A stretch of 64,000 nt of DNA from Phormidium tanganyikae FI6-MK23 (GTDB lineage Bacteria > Cyanobacteriota > Cyanobacteriia > Leptolyngbyales > Leptolyngbyaceae), in the NCBI GenBank assembly GCA_019359175.1, contig JAHHHU010000010.1:1-64000 (forward strand). Reading direction: 5' to 3'. Made by a program: the position numbers and the translations under genes. Below the pieces are notes generated by a model. The model made no database searches. It saw nothing but the letters and a program-made list of their open reading frames with translations, and was not told where the DNA came from. Below are positions 17,313 through 27,455 of the stretch, in pieces (the stretch's first letter is position 1; the number at the start of each line of letters is the position of its first letter).

Positions 17313-17867
17313 TTATTCCTGAGTCAGTCGATCGAGTGATTGCTTCACTTGTTGAGCGATCGACTGCCGTTGCTCCGCATCATATTTCCAACGTGATAGA
17401 AAGCCTGCATACTCTCCGTCCCCAGTTTGAGCACTTGCTTGAAACTGTTGCAGTCGAGTCGATATTTCTGGAAGTTGGATCATTTGTACTATTTGCTGAG
17501 TTCTTTGCTGTACTCGTTCTGAACCTTTTGCCATTTCCGGATTCTGGTTGTGAAGATGCGTCAAAATCATGGCAGTTGACATTGCCAAATTTTTGACTAA
17601 TAACTCAGTTACAATTTGCGGTGAGGATTGCAAGGCTTGGATCACAGCCGTTGATGGATGATCTGCCAAATCGCGATCGCTCGTGAGGTACGTGACAAAA
17701 AATCCGCGTGCGCCGTTCTCACTTTGTACTAACGCAGTTATGATGCTTTCAAGCTCAGGTTCCGATACGCGACGTTGTTCGACTTCGGCAAGCAGCGATT
17801 GAGTCAATTCGATCGCATCTTCAAACGAAATCGAATCTGAAACGGAAAAAGTAGACGGAATCTCCAT
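17313..17867 (-). CDS. Conserved hypothetical protein, helical, 184 aa
   Basis: I do not recognise a named family. Starting from ATG 17867 (MEIPSTFSVSD; a start at 17900 is also possible) the product is soluble, mostly helical and acidic, with SFEDAIELTQSLLAEVEQRRVSEPELESIITALV and ARGFFVTYLTSDRDLADHPS. The arrangement recalls short cyanobacterial proteins of unknown role. It is divergent from ruvB: their start codons are about 36 bases apart, so they must share a compact promoter region. Confidence 0.6.
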   Translation of the reverse strand: MEIPSTFSVSDSISFEDAIELTQSLLAEVEQRRVSEPELESIITALVQSENGARGFFVTYLTSDRDLADHPSTAVIQALQSSPQIVTELLVKNLAMSTAMILTHLHNQNPEMAKGSERVQQRTQQIVQMIQLPEISTRLQQFQASAQTGDGEYAGFLSRWKYDAEQRQSIAQQVKQSLDRLTQE

Positions 17868-17902
17868 GTTCGAGATGTCTCTAGGTATGATTGTTCTCAA
17901 TT

Positions 17903-19036
17903 ATGGCGATCATTTCATCTAAAAAACAGCCCAACGATCGGGATAAAGCTTCTGCATCCTCTGGCGATTTGTCGTTGATGGTGCAGTCTGTCCCCAATGG
18001 GGATTCCAAGCCCACAAAGACCAAAATTCTTCAAGCTGAACCAGAGCCTGAAGAACGCAGCCGACACGAAGAAAGAATTCGTCCGCAATCGCTCCTAGAG
18101 TATGTCGGACAGAAAGACCTTAAAGATGTTTTGGATATCGCGATTCGAGCGGCTCGATCGCGCAAAGAGCCGTTAGACCACCTTTTGCTTTACGGCCCTC
18201 CAGGACTTGGCAAAACCACGATGTCGCTGATTCTGGCGCAGGAAATGGGCGTGCAGTGCAAGATTACCAGCGCTCCTGCTCTAGAGCGTCCGCGTGACAT
18301 TATGGGCTTGCTAATCAGCTTGCAGCCCGGAGACGTTCTTTTTATCGACGAAATTCACCGATTGGCAAAAGTGGCTGAAGAGTTGCTTTATCCCGCGATG
18401 GAAGATTTCCGAGTGGATATTGCTTTGGGGAAAGGTCGGAGTGCCAAAACTCAATCGGTGAAGCTGCCGCCGTTTACGCTCGTGGGGGCAACCACTCGTG
18501 TCGGTGCGCTGACTTCTCCACTGCGCGATCGCTTCGGGTTGATCCAGCGTCTTCGCTTTTACGAACTCGACGAACTCACCGAAATCGTCCTCCGCACCGC
18601 TGCATTATTCAAAACCGTCATTACCCCCGAAGGAGCCGAAGAAGTCGCTCGTCGTGCCCGTGGGACACCTCGGATTGCGAATCGCTTACTCAAACGAGTG
18701 CGAGACTACGCCGAAGTGAAATCCATGAGAGAAATTGATCGCTCGATCGCATCAGAAGCGCTGCAACTGTTCAACGTCGATCCCTGCGGCTTGGACTGGA
18801 CAGATCGCCGCTTACTCAGCTTTATGATCGAACGGCACAACGGCGGCCCGGTTGGACTGGAAACGCTTGCCGCTTCCACAGGCGAAGATGCTCAAACAAT
18901 CGAAGAAGTTTACGAACCGTACTTAATGCAGATCGGGTATCTTAGCCGTACTCCCCGTGGTCGTGTCGCCACGGCTGCCGCTTGGAAACATTTGGGCTAC
19001 ACGCCACCCGATAGCCAACTGGCGTTTCTGTCTTAA
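17903..19036 (+). CDS. ruvB: Holliday junction branch-migration ATPase RuvB
   Basis: This AAA+ motor drives Holliday junctions together with RuvA during recombinational repair. It has 377 residues including a ~60-residue polar N-terminal extension common in cyanobacteria. Walker [10 protein letters not shown], Walker [11 protein letters not shown], sensor 1 LVGATTR, the arginine-finger region LRDRFG, and the C-terminal winged helix ([23 protein letters not shown]...[21 protein letters not shown]) are all present. ATG 17903 is used; four codons of open frame precede it. No intein or break is seen. Confidence 0.97.
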   Translation: MAIISSKKQPNDRDKASASSGDLSLMVQSVPNGDSKPTKTKILQAEPEPEERSRHEERIRPQSLLEYVGQKDLKDVLDIAIRAARSRKEPLDHLLLYGPPGLGKTTMSLILAQEMGVQCKITSAPALERPRDIMGLLISLQPGDVLFIDEIHRLAKVAEELLYPAMEDFRVDIALGKGRSAKTQSVKLPPFTLVGATTRVGALTSPLRDRFGLIQRLRFYELDELTEIVLRTAALFKTVITPEGAEEVARRARGTPRIANRLLKRVRDYAEVKSMREIDRSIASEALQLFNVDPCGLDWTDRRLLSFMIERHNGGPVGLETLAASTGEDAQTIEEVYEPYLMQIGYLSRTPRGRVATAAAWKHLGYTPPDSQLAFLS

Positions 19037-19053
19037 CTTTCTAGAGAGGTTTC

Positions 19054-19869
19054 ATGCTTCGTTATCTGTTCAAATCCCTGTTGATTGTTGCGATCGCGCT
19101 CTCGTTCGCGTGGCACTCACCTGTTTTAGCTGAATCTGAGATGCCTTCTGTGACAAGCGTTTTTGAGAAGTTGGCAGGTCTGCGACAGCAAGCCTTTGAA
19201 TCCACGAACAAAGGCGACTTTGCCACCGCTGAAACCTTCTGGACAGAACTGATCGACCTGATGCCCACTAATCCCGCCGTGTGGAGCAATCGCGGCAATG
19301 CGAGAGTCAGCCAAAACAAACTCGAAAGCGCGATCGCAGATTTCAACAAAGCGATCGAGTTAGATGCGACTGCTCCCGATCCGTATCTCAATCGCGGCAC
19401 TGCACTAGAGGGACTCGGCAAATGGGAAGATGCGATCGCGGACTACAACAAAGTTCTCGAACTCGATCCAAATGATCCCGCCGCCTACAACAATCGCGGC
19501 AATGCTGAAGCCGGATTAGGACAATGGGAAGTCGCCGCAAAAGATTTCCTCAAAGCCGCTGATTCTGCCCCAGACTACGCCTTCGCTCGTGCAAACTATG
19601 CGCTGGCTGAATACCAACTCGGACAAACTGAAGAGGCAATTCGCACGATGAGAAACCTCGTTCGCAAATATCCCCAGTTTGCGGATATGCGGGCAGCACT
19701 CACAGCGGCGCTTTGGGCACAAGGCAAACAAGGTGAGGCAGAAAGCCAATGGGCTTCTGCGGTCGGACTCGACAAACGCTACAAAGACCTAAATTGGGTC
19801 AAAACTGTCCGCCGTTGGCCGCCTACGATCAGCAGTGCCTTAGAGAAATTTCTCAGTCTCAAAACTTAA
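19054..19869 (+). CDS. Exported TPR protein
   Basis: This 271-residue protein has a signal peptide (LFKSLLIVAIALSFAWHSPVLA, cleavage likely after VLA-E) and four or more tetratricopeptide repeats, seen as NPAVWSNRGNARVSQNKLESAIADFNKAIELD, DPYLNRGTALEGLGKWEDAIADYNKVLELD and AAYNNRGNAEAGLGQWEVAAKDFLKA described here in parts. It is probably a lumenal or periplasmic scaffold; related cyanobacterial proteins occur in the thylakoid lumen. It is 17 bases after ruvB. Its stop codon lies inside a 26-base perfect palindrome and a terminator follows. Confidence 0.85.
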   Translation: MLRYLFKSLLIVAIALSFAWHSPVLAESEMPSVTSVFEKLAGLRQQAFESTNKGDFATAETFWTELIDLMPTNPAVWSNRGNARVSQNKLESAIADFNKAIELDATAPDPYLNRGTALEGLGKWEDAIADYNKVLELDPNDPAAYNNRGNAEAGLGQWEVAAKDFLKAADSAPDYAFARANYALAEYQLGQTEEAIRTMRNLVRKYPQFADMRAALTAALWAQGKQGEAESQWASAVGLDKRYKDLNWVKTVRRWPPTISSALEKFLSLKT

Positions 19870-19880
19870 GTTTTGAGACT
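19855..19880. repeat. 26-base perfect palindrome over the TPR-gene stop codon
   Basis: Bases 19855-19867 (AGTCTCAAAACTT) are mirrored exactly by 19868-19880, with no loop, and the TAA stop (19867-19869) is at the centre. In RNA it would fold as a hairpin across the end of the coding sequence and might protect the mRNA 3' end. Confidence 0.75.
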
Positions 19881-19897
19881 TGAGTCGATCGTTGCTT

Positions 19898-19930
19898 GAC
19901 CCGCTGGAGTGAACCTTGCGGGTCTTATTT
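19898..19930 (+). terminator. Terminator after the TPR gene
   Basis: GACCCGC (19898-19904) pairs with GCGGGTC (19918-19924), loop of 13, followed by TTATTTTT. It is a good intrinsic terminator 29 bases after the stop. Confidence 0.82.
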
Positions 19931-19951
19931 TTGCGATCGCTCATCGTCAAA

Positions 19952-20401
19952 TCACGGGTTTTGGAATCGTTCAAACAGCGCTGCATAGTCGCTTGGCTGT
20001 CCTTCATAGTTCAGCCCTTGTTCATCCAGACTCACCCACGGTTGTTTGCTCTGAGTCCAGAGATGTCCAACAGGATTTAACCAAGATGTATCGTCTAGTG
20101 TTCCTGGCTTAATGTTTATAACATTCGGATTGTGATCGCGCTGATGAAACAATCTCGTTCCACAATTCCCACAAAAGAAACACCGAACGGTTTGCCCACT
20201 ATCAGCCCCGCGCGTCCAGTCTTTCGGTTGCCCTTGTAGAATCACAACTGCTTCACGCTGAACCGTCATTGACATTCCGAACGCGCTCGAAGATTGTCTC
20301 TGGCACTCTTTGCAGTGACAAGCATACAGCGTTAACGGTTCGGCTCGAATTTCATATCGAATCTGTCCGCATTGGCATCCTCCTGTGTAGGGCGCGTTCA
20401 T
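19952..20401 (-). CDS. GFA-family (CENP-V) zinc protein
   Basis: This 149-residue protein belongs to the glutathione-dependent formaldehyde-activating/CENP-V fold. It has the zinc-binding cysteines in GGCQCGQIRYE, YACHCKECQRQ and FFCGNCGTRLF. Family members are often annotated as glutathione-formaldehyde adduct enzymes, but that activity is poorly supported for most. It is convergent with the TPR gene (terminator between) and follows the chlH terminator region. Confidence 0.87.
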   Translation of the reverse strand: MNAPYTGGCQCGQIRYEIRAEPLTLYACHCKECQRQSSSAFGMSMTVQREAVVILQGQPKDWTRGADSGQTVRCFFCGNCGTRLFHQRDHNPNVINIKPGTLDDTSWLNPVGHLWTQSKQPWVSLDEQGLNYEGQPSDYAALFERFQNP

Positions 20402-20593
20402 CGTCGTCTCCTTTGCGATCGTGCCCCTAAAAGATAAACAGATAAGACGAAAATCGAAGCGGAAGTGACGACAGCGTTAACAAATCTAAATTGCCGCTAA
20501 CAATCCACTGATTGAGTCCAGCGATCGACATATTGATATTCCCTCTAAGGCTAAAATTTACTCCCAAAATGCTTAGTGTGTTTAGTGCAGGCA

Positions 20594-20624
20594 CTAAAAA
20601 AGAGGCACGATCACTCATGCCTCT
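20594..20624 (-). terminator. Intrinsic terminator of chlH
   Basis: On the minus strand AGAGGCA (20624-20618) pairs with TGCCTCT (20607-20601) and is followed by a run of T (20601-20596). It lies about 36 bases after the chlH stop. Confidence 0.88.
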
Positions 20625-20660
20625 TGACTTCAGTTCAATTGATTTCAGTTGAATGTGGAA

Positions 20661-23600
20661 TTACTCAACGCCTTCGATGCGATCCTCAACTTCTTGGTAA
20701 AGTTCGCGGAGTCGATCGAGGTTTTCTTCCGAAGTTTCCCAATAGCCGCGACCATTCGCTTCAAGCAAAGTCGTGACCATCTTGCGGAACGAGTTCGGAT
20801 TGAGATCCAACAATCGCTTAGACATTTCCTCATCTTTGAAAAATGTCGTATTGGTGTCTTCGTAAACCCAGTTATCGACTGCGTTTGCGGTTGCTGACCA
20901 GCCCATTGTGTTCACCAATCGCTTCGACAGTTCTCGCACGCCTTCATATCCGTGGCTCAACATTCCCTCGTACCATTTGGGGTTAAGCATTTTGGTACGG
21001 GCATCGAGTCGGACAGTTTCGGAAAGGGTGCGAATCTGAGCATTTGCGGTGGTGGTGTCTGCCATGTACGAGGCGGGCATTTTGCCATCGTCGCGCAGGC
21101 GAGACACGATCTTGGTCGGGTCAGAATCGTAGTAGTGCGAGACATCGGTGAGCGAAATCTCAGAAGAATCGAGGTTTTGGAACGTCATATCGGCAGTTTT
21201 CAGCGAGGCGCGGAAGACGGCTTCGTTTTGTTCCATCATGCCGGGATTGTCTGAGGAGAAGGCGAATCCTTTGCGCGCGAGGTACATATTTTGTAGTTCC
21301 TCCTCGTTTTCCCAAGTGCCATTCTCAACCGCTAAGTTGACATTTGAGGAGTACGATCCTGAAGCATTCGAGAAGATACGAGTTGCCGCTTGACGAAGAT
21401 TGATTCCCAGTTCATCCGCTTGCTTCATCGCGTGTTTGCGAACGAAGTTCATTTCCAAAGGTTCCTCGGCTTCGGCTGCCATTTTCACAGCTCGATCGAG
21501 CAATGCCATTTGGTTGATAAACAAGTCGCGGAATACACCGGAACAGTTCACCACGACATCGATCCGAGGTCTGCCCAACTCTTCGAGCGAAATCAGTTCC
21601 AGCTTGTTAATCCGTCCGAGCGAATCAGGCATCGGGCGAACACCGACCATCCAGAGAATTTGCGCGAGCGATTCACCGTAGGTCTTGATGTTATCGGTTC
21701 CCCACAGGACACACGCGATCGTTTCTGGATATGCGCCGCCGTTTTCGGAACACTGTCGCGCGATTAAGCGATCGACCACGATTTTCGCAGACTTCACAGC
21801 AGCGGCAGTCGGAATCGATTGCGGATCAAGCGCGTGAATGTTCTTCCCGGTCGGTAGTACGTCGGGATTACGAATCGGATCGCCGCCAGGGCCCGGAAGA
21901 ATGTATTCGCCTTGCAATGCGGTTAACAGCGCGCCGAGTTCATTATCTGCGACGACTTGCTTGAGACAGAACTGCGAGAATTCGATTAATGGCTTGATTG
22001 CTTCTTGATCAACATTCGGATAGCCCGCTTCTTGCAGTGCTTCGATCCAAGGCTCTTTCTTACCTCCAAAGCTAAACAGATTGCTTAACAGTGAGGATTT
22101 AGAAACGCGACCGTCTTGATCGATTTGCGCTTTCACCATTGCAGTGATAGCCGATCGAGTGGCTTGATTGATGTCGTTTAACAGTTGCACGTCATCGAGA
22201 ATTCCTCGATCGCTGTTCTGAAAAATTTCATCAATGTCGCGGTTCACGCTATTCGCAATGATCCGAGGCAAGCTCAACATATTTTCTTCGGGGCGATCGA
22301 GGCTGGCGATATTCACCAAAGTCGCGATCGCTTCGTCTGCCGAAGGAGGCTTACCAATGACGTGCAAGCCGCAAGGTAATAATCGCGATTCGATCTCCAT
22401 CAGTTTGATGTAGACCTTCCCAACGATCGTGTCTCGCTCTTCTTGCGTCAATTCGCTGGAATTGTCTGGGAATGCAATGTCTTTATCGAGGTTGCAAATC
22501 CGCGCTTTATCCATGATCGTATCGACGATCTGAACGCCGCGACCGGAATCTTTTAGCGTTTGATACGAGCCGACTAATTCGCTGAGTTCTTTTAGACCTT
22601 TGTACAGTCCAGCATTTTCAGCAGGCGGAGTCAGGTAACTAATTATTTCTGCGTAAGAGCGGCGTTTTGCGATCGTCGCTTCGGATGGATTGTTCGCCGC
22701 ATAATAGTACAGGTTCGGAATTGTACCGATTAAGCTATCCGGGAAGCACTCATCAGACATTCCGATTTGCTTACCAGGCATGAATTCGAGCGAACCATGC
22801 GTTCCGAAGTGCAGAACTGCATCCGCTTTCCAGATTTTCTCTAGATAGGTGTAGTAGGCTGCGAATCCGTGGTGTGGACTTGCCGATCGAGAGAACAACA
22901 GCCGCATCGGATCGCCTTCGTATCCGAAGGTGGGTTGAACTCCAATAAACACATTTCCGAATGTTTTCCCATACACCAATAGATTCTGTCCATCGGTGTT
23001 TAAATGTCCTGGAGCCGGCCCCCAAGAGGGAATTAAGCGTTCGTGATACGGAGTCAGTTCTTCGTACTCTGGAACTGACATCTTATAAGCAATGTTCAGT
23101 TCGGGACTGTTGTATTGTGCGCGGGCATCGTGCAGCACTTCCAGCATCAAGGCTTCAGACGATTCCGGGAAACCCTGGACATCGTAGCCGTTTTGCTTGA
23201 GTGCTTCCATAGCTTTGTAAATGGAGCCGAACACATCCAAGTAAGCCGCAGTTCCGACATTTCCCTTATCCGGTGGGAAACTGAAAACGGTGATTGCAAC
23301 TCGTTTGTGCAGTTTGGGTTTACGGCGTAAGTTCGCCCATTTCAACGCGCGTTGTGCGATCGCTTCGACTCGATCTTGGAGTGCGATCGCTTTTCCGGTT
23401 GCACCATCTCGACCCGAAACGATAATCGGCTCGATCGCGCCATCTAACTCAGGCAAGGCGATTTGTAACGCAACTTGAATCGGATGCAAACCAAGGTCGC
23501 TATCTTGCCATTCTTCAGTCGTTTGGAACACCAGCGGCAATGCCACCATGTACGGGCGATTCAAACGGCGGAGTGATTCGATCGCTTTCGGGTGATCCTG

Positions 23601-24638
23601 ACGAGCAGGGCCGCCCACGAGCGCAAATCCGGTCAGCGAAACGACCACATCGACGATCGGGGTTTCAGTCGCGATCGGATCGTAAAAGAACGCATCGACA
23701 GGTTTCGAGAAATCCAAGCCCCCGGCAAACACCGGAATCACCCGCGCTCCCATGGATTCGATTTCTTGCACCATTGCGACATAGTGCGCGTCGTCACCTG
23801 TCACTAAGTGCGTTCTTTGCAGCACGATTCCAACCGTCGGAACCAGCGGATCGCGCATATCTTCTGGAATATCTTTGCGCGAACTAAACCAGTTCAGATA
23901 CTCTTTGAGATCCTCAAACATCGCGGGAGCCATCGGATGCCAAATGCCGAGATCCGGGTAAACCTGCGGATCTTGAACATCGCCACCGACTTCGCCCTTA
24001 AACACATACTTATCTGCCAACATCAGCAGGAAGTTTTCCAGGTTCTCCGCGTTGCCACCCAGCCAATACTGGAAGCTCAACATAAAGTTCCGGGCATCCT
24101 GCGCTTTGTCCATCGGCAGGTATTTCAGCACTTTAGGCAGCGTATTCAGCAGTTTCAGCATCGCGTCTTGGAAGCCTGCGCCAGAATTTTCTTTGCGCTT
24201 CTTCATAAACTGCGCGATCGCGCTTTTTGACTGTCCTAGCTGTGCCATTGAGAAGCTACCTAATTTATTTAGGCGCATCACCTGCGGCATCGACGGAAAT
24301 ACTACCGCAGCATCTAAGTGATCACGATGCGGTTCCACGGCTGCAACAACTTTGTCAGCCAGGTCTTCGAGGAAGATTAGCGAAGCGATGAAAATATTTG
24401 CTTCAGACACATCTTTCTCAAACGCTACATAGTTCTCCGGGTTGCGGAGTTCTTCAATCAAATACCCACTAATTTCGACCGCAATGTTTGGATGGTTTGC
24501 GTTAATCGATCGAACGGCGGCGGAGAGCGCACTTTGATACTGTGGCTCTAACACGACATAGACCACCTTAAGTAAAGACCGTCCTGCCAAGTTCTCAGGG
24601 GCGATGTGTCGAACGGTGGGCTTGACGTGGGTGAACAT
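20661..24638 (-). CDS. chlH: Magnesium chelatase large subunit ChlH
   Basis: ChlH binds protoporphyrin IX and, with ChlI and ChlD, inserts Mg2+, the first committed step of chlorophyll synthesis. The 1325-residue length is normal. Recognisable stretches are the N-terminal [20 protein letters not shown], the cobN/Mg-chelatase core [17 protein letters not shown] with its catalytic His/Glu, [39 protein letters not shown] and the C-terminal [17 protein letters not shown]. The gene is monocistronic with a terminator downstream. The leader contains repeated GAAGCGCTTT words and an inverted repeat that may be regulatory. Confidence 0.98.
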   Translation of the reverse strand: MFTHVKPTVRHIAPENLAGRSLLKVVYVVLEPQYQSALSAAVRSINANHPNIAVEISGYLIEELRNPENYVAFEKDVSEANIFIASLIFLEDLADKVVAAVEPHRDHLDAAVVFPSMPQVMRLNKLGSFSMAQLGQSKSAIAQFMKKRKENSGAGFQDAMLKLLNTLPKVLKYLPMDKAQDARNFMLSFQYWLGGNAENLENFLLMLADKYVFKGEVGGDVQDPQVYPDLGIWHPMAPAMFEDLKEYLNWFSSRKDIPEDMRDPLVPTVGIVLQRTHLVTGDDAHYVAMVQEIESMGARVIPVFAGGLDFSKPVDAFFYDPIATETPIVDVVVSLTGFALVGGPARQDHPKAIESLRRLNRPYMVALPLVFQTTEEWQDSDLGLHPIQVALQIALPELDGAIEPIIVSGRDGATGKAIALQDRVEAIAQRALKWANLRRKPKLHKRVAITVFSFPPDKGNVGTAAYLDVFGSIYKAMEALKQNGYDVQGFPESSEALMLEVLHDARAQYNSPELNIAYKMSVPEYEELTPYHERLIPSWGPAPGHLNTDGQNLLVYGKTFGNVFIGVQPTFGYEGDPMRLLFSRSASPHHGFAAYYTYLEKIWKADAVLHFGTHGSLEFMPGKQIGMSDECFPDSLIGTIPNLYYYAANNPSEATIAKRRSYAEIISYLTPPAENAGLYKGLKELSELVGSYQTLKDSGRGVQIVDTIMDKARICNLDKDIAFPDNSSELTQEERDTIVGKVYIKLMEIESRLLPCGLHVIGKPPSADEAIATLVNIASLDRPEENMLSLPRIIANSVNRDIDEIFQNSDRGILDDVQLLNDINQATRSAITAMVKAQIDQDGRVSKSSLLSNLFSFGGKKEPWIEALQEAGYPNVDQEAIKPLIEFSQFCLKQVVADNELGALLTALQGEYILPGPGGDPIRNPDVLPTGKNIHALDPQSIPTAAAVKSAKIVVDRLIARQCSENGGAYPETIACVLWGTDNIKTYGESLAQILWMVGVRPMPDSLGRINKLELISLEELGRPRIDVVVNCSGVFRDLFINQMALLDRAVKMAAEAEEPLEMNFVRKHAMKQADELGINLRQAATRIFSNASGSYSSNVNLAVENGTWENEEELQNMYLARKGFAFSSDNPGMMEQNEAVFRASLKTADMTFQNLDSSEISLTDVSHYYDSDPTKIVSRLRDDGKMPASYMADTTTANAQIRTLSETVRLDARTKMLNPKWYEGMLSHGYEGVRELSKRLVNTMGWSATANAVDNWVYEDTNTTFFKDEEMSKRLLDLNPNSFRKMVTTLLEANGRGYWETSEENLDRLRELYQEVEDRIEGVE

Positions 24639-24945
24639 GCGATCAGACTCCTTTATGCGTGTTCTCTTCTTAAAACAGCAGCGATCGAAGCGCTTTGTTC
24701 AAATCCTGAACAAAGTTGGAGAGATGTAACGCTTTATGAAGCGCTTTTCTCGGCTTCGCAATCGCGAAATGTATTTAATCTACATCTGTGTTTTTACCAG
24801 AAAACGTATACATAAAGCGCATTTCGGCGCGTATCTGAAACAATTTGATAAAAAACTCGCAAAATTTCGTTACCTACCGTTACAGAAATCTGAGGGGTGA
24901 CTCATTTTTTCCTTAATATTTCTTAATAACTCAGCGCCCAGAATT
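24639..24945 (-). promoter_or_regulatory. chlH upstream region with repeated palindromic words
   Basis: In 307 bases without a gene, GAAGCGCTTT occurs at 24687-24696 and again at 24738-24747 (51-bp interval), and a related AAAGCGCATTT follows near 24815. CTTTGTTC (24693-24700) and GAACAAAG (24708-24715) form an inverted repeat in the probable 5' leader. CGCTT-TATG-AAGCG (24730-24743) is a second small palindrome. The set looks like regulator sites. I cannot name the regulator. Confidence 0.5.
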
Positions 24946-25323
24946 TCAGTTTTGCGCATCTGAGTCTTTGAGAATAACTTGCTGTACCCAATCCGGTATT
25001 CTCTCGGCTCGACTCAGAACCGACATCGAAAACCCAACCACAATCAAACTTCCCACGATCGCAATCAAAGGAGAATGCCTTGCAATGCCAGAATCTCTGA
25101 GAATTCTTGCGATCGGGCGACTCTGCCTCCGGAGTTGGTGACTGGATAATCTCTTTGCCCGAAACGGATCACGGACATAATGACCGCTGAGACTGACGAC
25201 TAAACGCGATCGACAGTGCGGACAGGTTAACAAACCACCGACCGATTTAACCGAGGGCAACCCTCCGGTGCGATGGCAAACTGGGCAAGCATTGGAACCG
25301 CGATCAAAGGTATCAGCATTCAT
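24946..25323 (-). CDS. Membrane-anchored zinc-ribbon protein, 125 aa
   Basis: From MNADTFDRGSN the product has two CxxC pairs (NACPVCHRTG and LTCPHCRSRL) typical of a zinc ribbon, a basic middle region (RAKRLSSHQLRRQSRPIARILRD) and one C-terminal membrane helix (SPLIAIVGSLIVVGFSMSVLS). I know no function for it. It is alone between chlH and the MgtC-like gene. A TTG three codons upstream is possible, but ATG 25323 is preferred. Confidence 0.7.
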   Translation of the reverse strand: MNADTFDRGSNACPVCHRTGGLPSVKSVGGLLTCPHCRSRLVVSLSGHYVRDPFRAKRLSSHQLRRQSRPIARILRDSGIARHSPLIAIVGSLIVVGFSMSVLSRAERIPDWVQQVILKDSDAQN

Positions 25324-25483
25324 CAGACACAAGACAGCAGCAGGACAACAAGAGTTAGGCGCTAAAGGTGCTTTTCTAAATGAAGCAAGTTTTGAACTAA
25401 GAATAATTTTTCGGCAAGAAAGTCGATCGAGACTAGCGAATTAATTTAGTTATAACCAGTCTACCCGCGATTTCTACCATCGG

Positions 25484-25507
25484 CAGCGATTTTGCTGAAC
25501 ATCGCTG
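25484..25507 (-). terminator. Hairpin after the MgtC-like gene
   Basis: CAGCGAT (25484-25490) pairs with ATCGCTG (25501-25507), loop 10, starting 17 bases beyond the stop of the minus-strand mgtC-like gene. No T tract is present, so its role as terminator is tentative. Confidence 0.4.
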
Positions 25508-25523
25508 AAACTTGATATTCTCC

Positions 25524-26000
25524 TCACTCTTCCGAGTCATCGCGCTTGGAAATCAGCGAGGTTTGTTCAAGCCGTTTTACGCCTACGAGCGTGAGCAGCG
25601 TCAACAAAGTTCCCAAAACGGTAAGTTGCCAAAGTCCAGCGCCTGCCGTGATGCCCAGAGCCGCTGTTACCCAGATTGAAGCGGCGGAGGTTAACCCTTT
25701 GACTTCTTGATTGCGACCGTTGGGACGCGATCGATGCAAAATTTCTCCAGCCCCCAAAAATCCAACTCCCGCTGCTACGCCTTGAATCGTGCGGCTCAAT
25801 CCCTCGGCTGACCCACTCACCTCGATCGGCACTAGAACAAACAAAGCAGCTCCGAGACTGACCAGCATATGAGTTCTCAGTCCTGCGGATTTGTGGCGCT
25901 GTTGGCGTTCCCAACCGATCGCACCCCCTGCAAGAAGCGCTGAACCTAATCGAACCAGCAGTCCACCCCAGTTATGAATATCGATCGAGTAGTTAACCAT
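25524..26000 (-). CDS. MgtC/SapB family membrane protein
   Basis: This 158-residue protein has four to five membrane helices. The family hallmark is the N-terminal RLGSALLAGGAIGWERQQRHKSAGLRTHMLVSLGAALFVL. QGVAAGVGFLGAGEI and the Ser/Ala-rich GLTSAASIWVTAALGITAGAG complete the conserved core. Members such as MgtC inhibit F-ATPase or act in Mg2+ limitation. This one lacks the C-terminal ACT-like domain of full MgtC and is closer in size to SapB/YhiD. Confidence 0.9.
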   Translation of the reverse strand: MVNYSIDIHNWGGLLVRLGSALLAGGAIGWERQQRHKSAGLRTHMLVSLGAALFVLVPIEVSGSAEGLSRTIQGVAAGVGFLGAGEILHRSRPNGRNQEVKGLTSAASIWVTAALGITAGAGLWQLTVLGTLLTLLTLVGVKRLEQTSLISKRDDSEE

Positions 26001-26290
26001 AGTTGCAAAGCATTTCCTAGCACGAAATATTGGAATTGAAAGTTAAGCAGCATTCGATACAACTGCTGCTTTTTTCTGATAGCAATTAGCTTATTTTATG
26101 AGTTACAAAATAATTCTCTCGACTATAGAAAGCATTACCAAAATTAATACAGTTTTTTAGGGGACTCCACCCAAACAACGGGTAGCTTTCCCGTGGCAGA
26201 GATTGTTTTCGTCCTTTATCTTTTAAGTAAGGGCGGGAGCGAAGTTCAAACACGGTGGTGTCATCTCTATTCAAACTATGGTTAAAAGTC
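26001..26290. other. Divergent spacer with small hairpin
   Basis: 290 bases with no gene. ACGGG (26178-26182) and CCCGT (26190-26194) form a 5-bp stem within a GC-richer patch in an otherwise AT-rich region (26160-26260), possibly the leader of the small gene at 26291. I do not recognise a riboswitch or tRNA. Confidence 0.3.
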
Positions 26291-26464
26291 ATGCCTGAAT
26301 GTCCTTGTTGTTCTGAAAAACTCCTCCGTCACGTTCGTCATGGCAAAGTGTATTTGTTTTGCACACATTGTTGGCAAGAAATGCCCGATCTAGAAGCGCT
26401 TATTTGTAATGCTGCGGTAACACCCAAAGAAGGAGTTCCTGAAAAAGAGGTTGTACTAACCTGA
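26291..26464 (+). CDS. Small zinc-ribbon protein, 57 aa
   Basis: From ATG 26291 the protein starts MPECPCCSEKLLRHVRHGKVYLF and continues with CTHCWQEMPDLEALI, given here in two parts: two CxxC pairs about 20 residues apart, the layout of a rubredoxin-like zinc knuckle. The rest is a short acidic tail. I recall comparable short cyanobacterial proteins of unknown function. It precedes the glutathionyl-hydroquinone reductase gene by 25 bases and may be cotranscribed. An upstream in-frame extension to 26255 is less likely. Confidence 0.7.
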   Translation: MPECPCCSEKLLRHVRHGKVYLFCTHCWQEMPDLEALICNAAVTPKEGVPEKEVVLT

Positions 26465-26489
26465 TGTGTAACAGCATTGGGAGTTGGGT

Positions 26490-27455
26490 ATGGCGTTGGG
26501 AAGAATGGTAGACGGGAACTGGACAACCGATTGGAACGAACGCGACGACAGCGGGAAGTTCAATCGGACACCCACAAAGTTTCGCGATCGTATTACAGCA
26601 GATGGATCGAGCGGCTTTCAAGCGGCATCGGGAAGATATTACCTCTATATCTCGCTGGCTTGCCCTTGGGCACATCGAACGCTGATTCTACGATCGCTGA
26701 AAGGCCTGGAATCGGTGATCGGATTGTCGATTGTGGATGCAGTTTTAAGCGATAAAGGCTGGTTCTTTTCTGAGGAACCCGGAGCGATTCCGGATGCTGC
26801 GAATCACACGGAATATTTGCAAGAGATTTATCTCAAAGCTGATCCAAAGTACACGGGACGGATTACCGTTCCGGTGCTGTGGGACAAAGAGAAGCAAACG
26901 ATCGTAAACAATGAATCGCGCGAAATCATTCAGATGTTCGACACTGAATTTAACGAATTTGCGACACGAGAAATCGATCTTTATCCGCAAGCATTACGTC
27001 AGCGAATTGATGACACGATCGATAAAATGTATATGCCCGTGAATAACGGCGTTTATCGATCGGGCTTTGCAACTTCTCAAGAAGCATACGAAGAAGCGGT
27101 AACAGAACTTTTCCAAAATTTGGATCATTGGGAAACAGTGTTAGCCGATCAGCGCTATTTGTGCGGAAATCAACTGACTGAAGCCGATGTTTGTATGTTC
27201 ACAACGCTGCTGCGATTCGATTCGGTCTACTACAGCCACTTCAAATGTAATGTGCATCGGATTGCGGACTATCCGAACCTGTGGAACTATCTCAAGGAGC
27301 TATATCAACATCCGCAGATCAAACCGACCTGCAATCTTGACCACATCAAACGGCACTATTACATGAGCCAAACTCAGATCAATCCGACTCGAATTGTGCC
27401 GATCGGGCCTGAGATTGATTTTGAAGCACCGCACGATCGTCATCGTTTCAGCTAA
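26490..27455 (+). CDS. Glutathionyl-hydroquinone reductase (Xi-class GST)
   Basis: The protein reduces glutathionyl-hydroquinones using glutathione. It has 321 residues from ATG 26490. The thioredoxin-fold domain carries the class signature SLACPWAHRTLI with the catalytic Cys, and ITVPVLWDKEKQTIVNNESREI (two parts of the GSH site, Val-Pro and Glu-Ser). The C-terminal helical domain has LCGNQLTEADVCMFTTLLRFD and the conserved YxxH/Y-rich FDSVYYSHFKCN. The length and motifs match YqjG/PcpF/Ecm4. Its end overlaps the convergent coiled-coil gene by 4 bases. Confidence 0.93.
   Translation: MALGRMVDGNWTTDWNERDDSGKFNRTPTKFRDRITADGSSGFQAASGRYYLYISLACPWAHRTLILRSLKGLESVIGLSIVDAVLSDKGWFFSEEPGAIPDAANHTEYLQEIYLKADPKYTGRITVPVLWDKEKQTIVNNESREIIQMFDTEFNEFATREIDLYPQALRQRIDDTIDKMYMPVNNGVYRSGFATSQEAYEEAVTELFQNLDHWETVLADQRYLCGNQLTEADVCMFTTLLRFDSVYYSHFKCNVHRIADYPNLWNYLKELYQHPQIKPTCNLDHIKRHYYMSQTQINPTRIVPIGPEIDFEAPHDRHRFS

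Noticed and set aside
20427-20618. Minus-strand frame of 63 codons between chlH and the GFA gene
   Set aside because: It includes the chlH terminator hairpin, has no ribosome-binding site and no similarity.
26150-26260. GC-richer hairpin region as a tRNA or riboswitch
   Set aside because: The stem is only 5 bp, with no cloverleaf and no known aptamer core.
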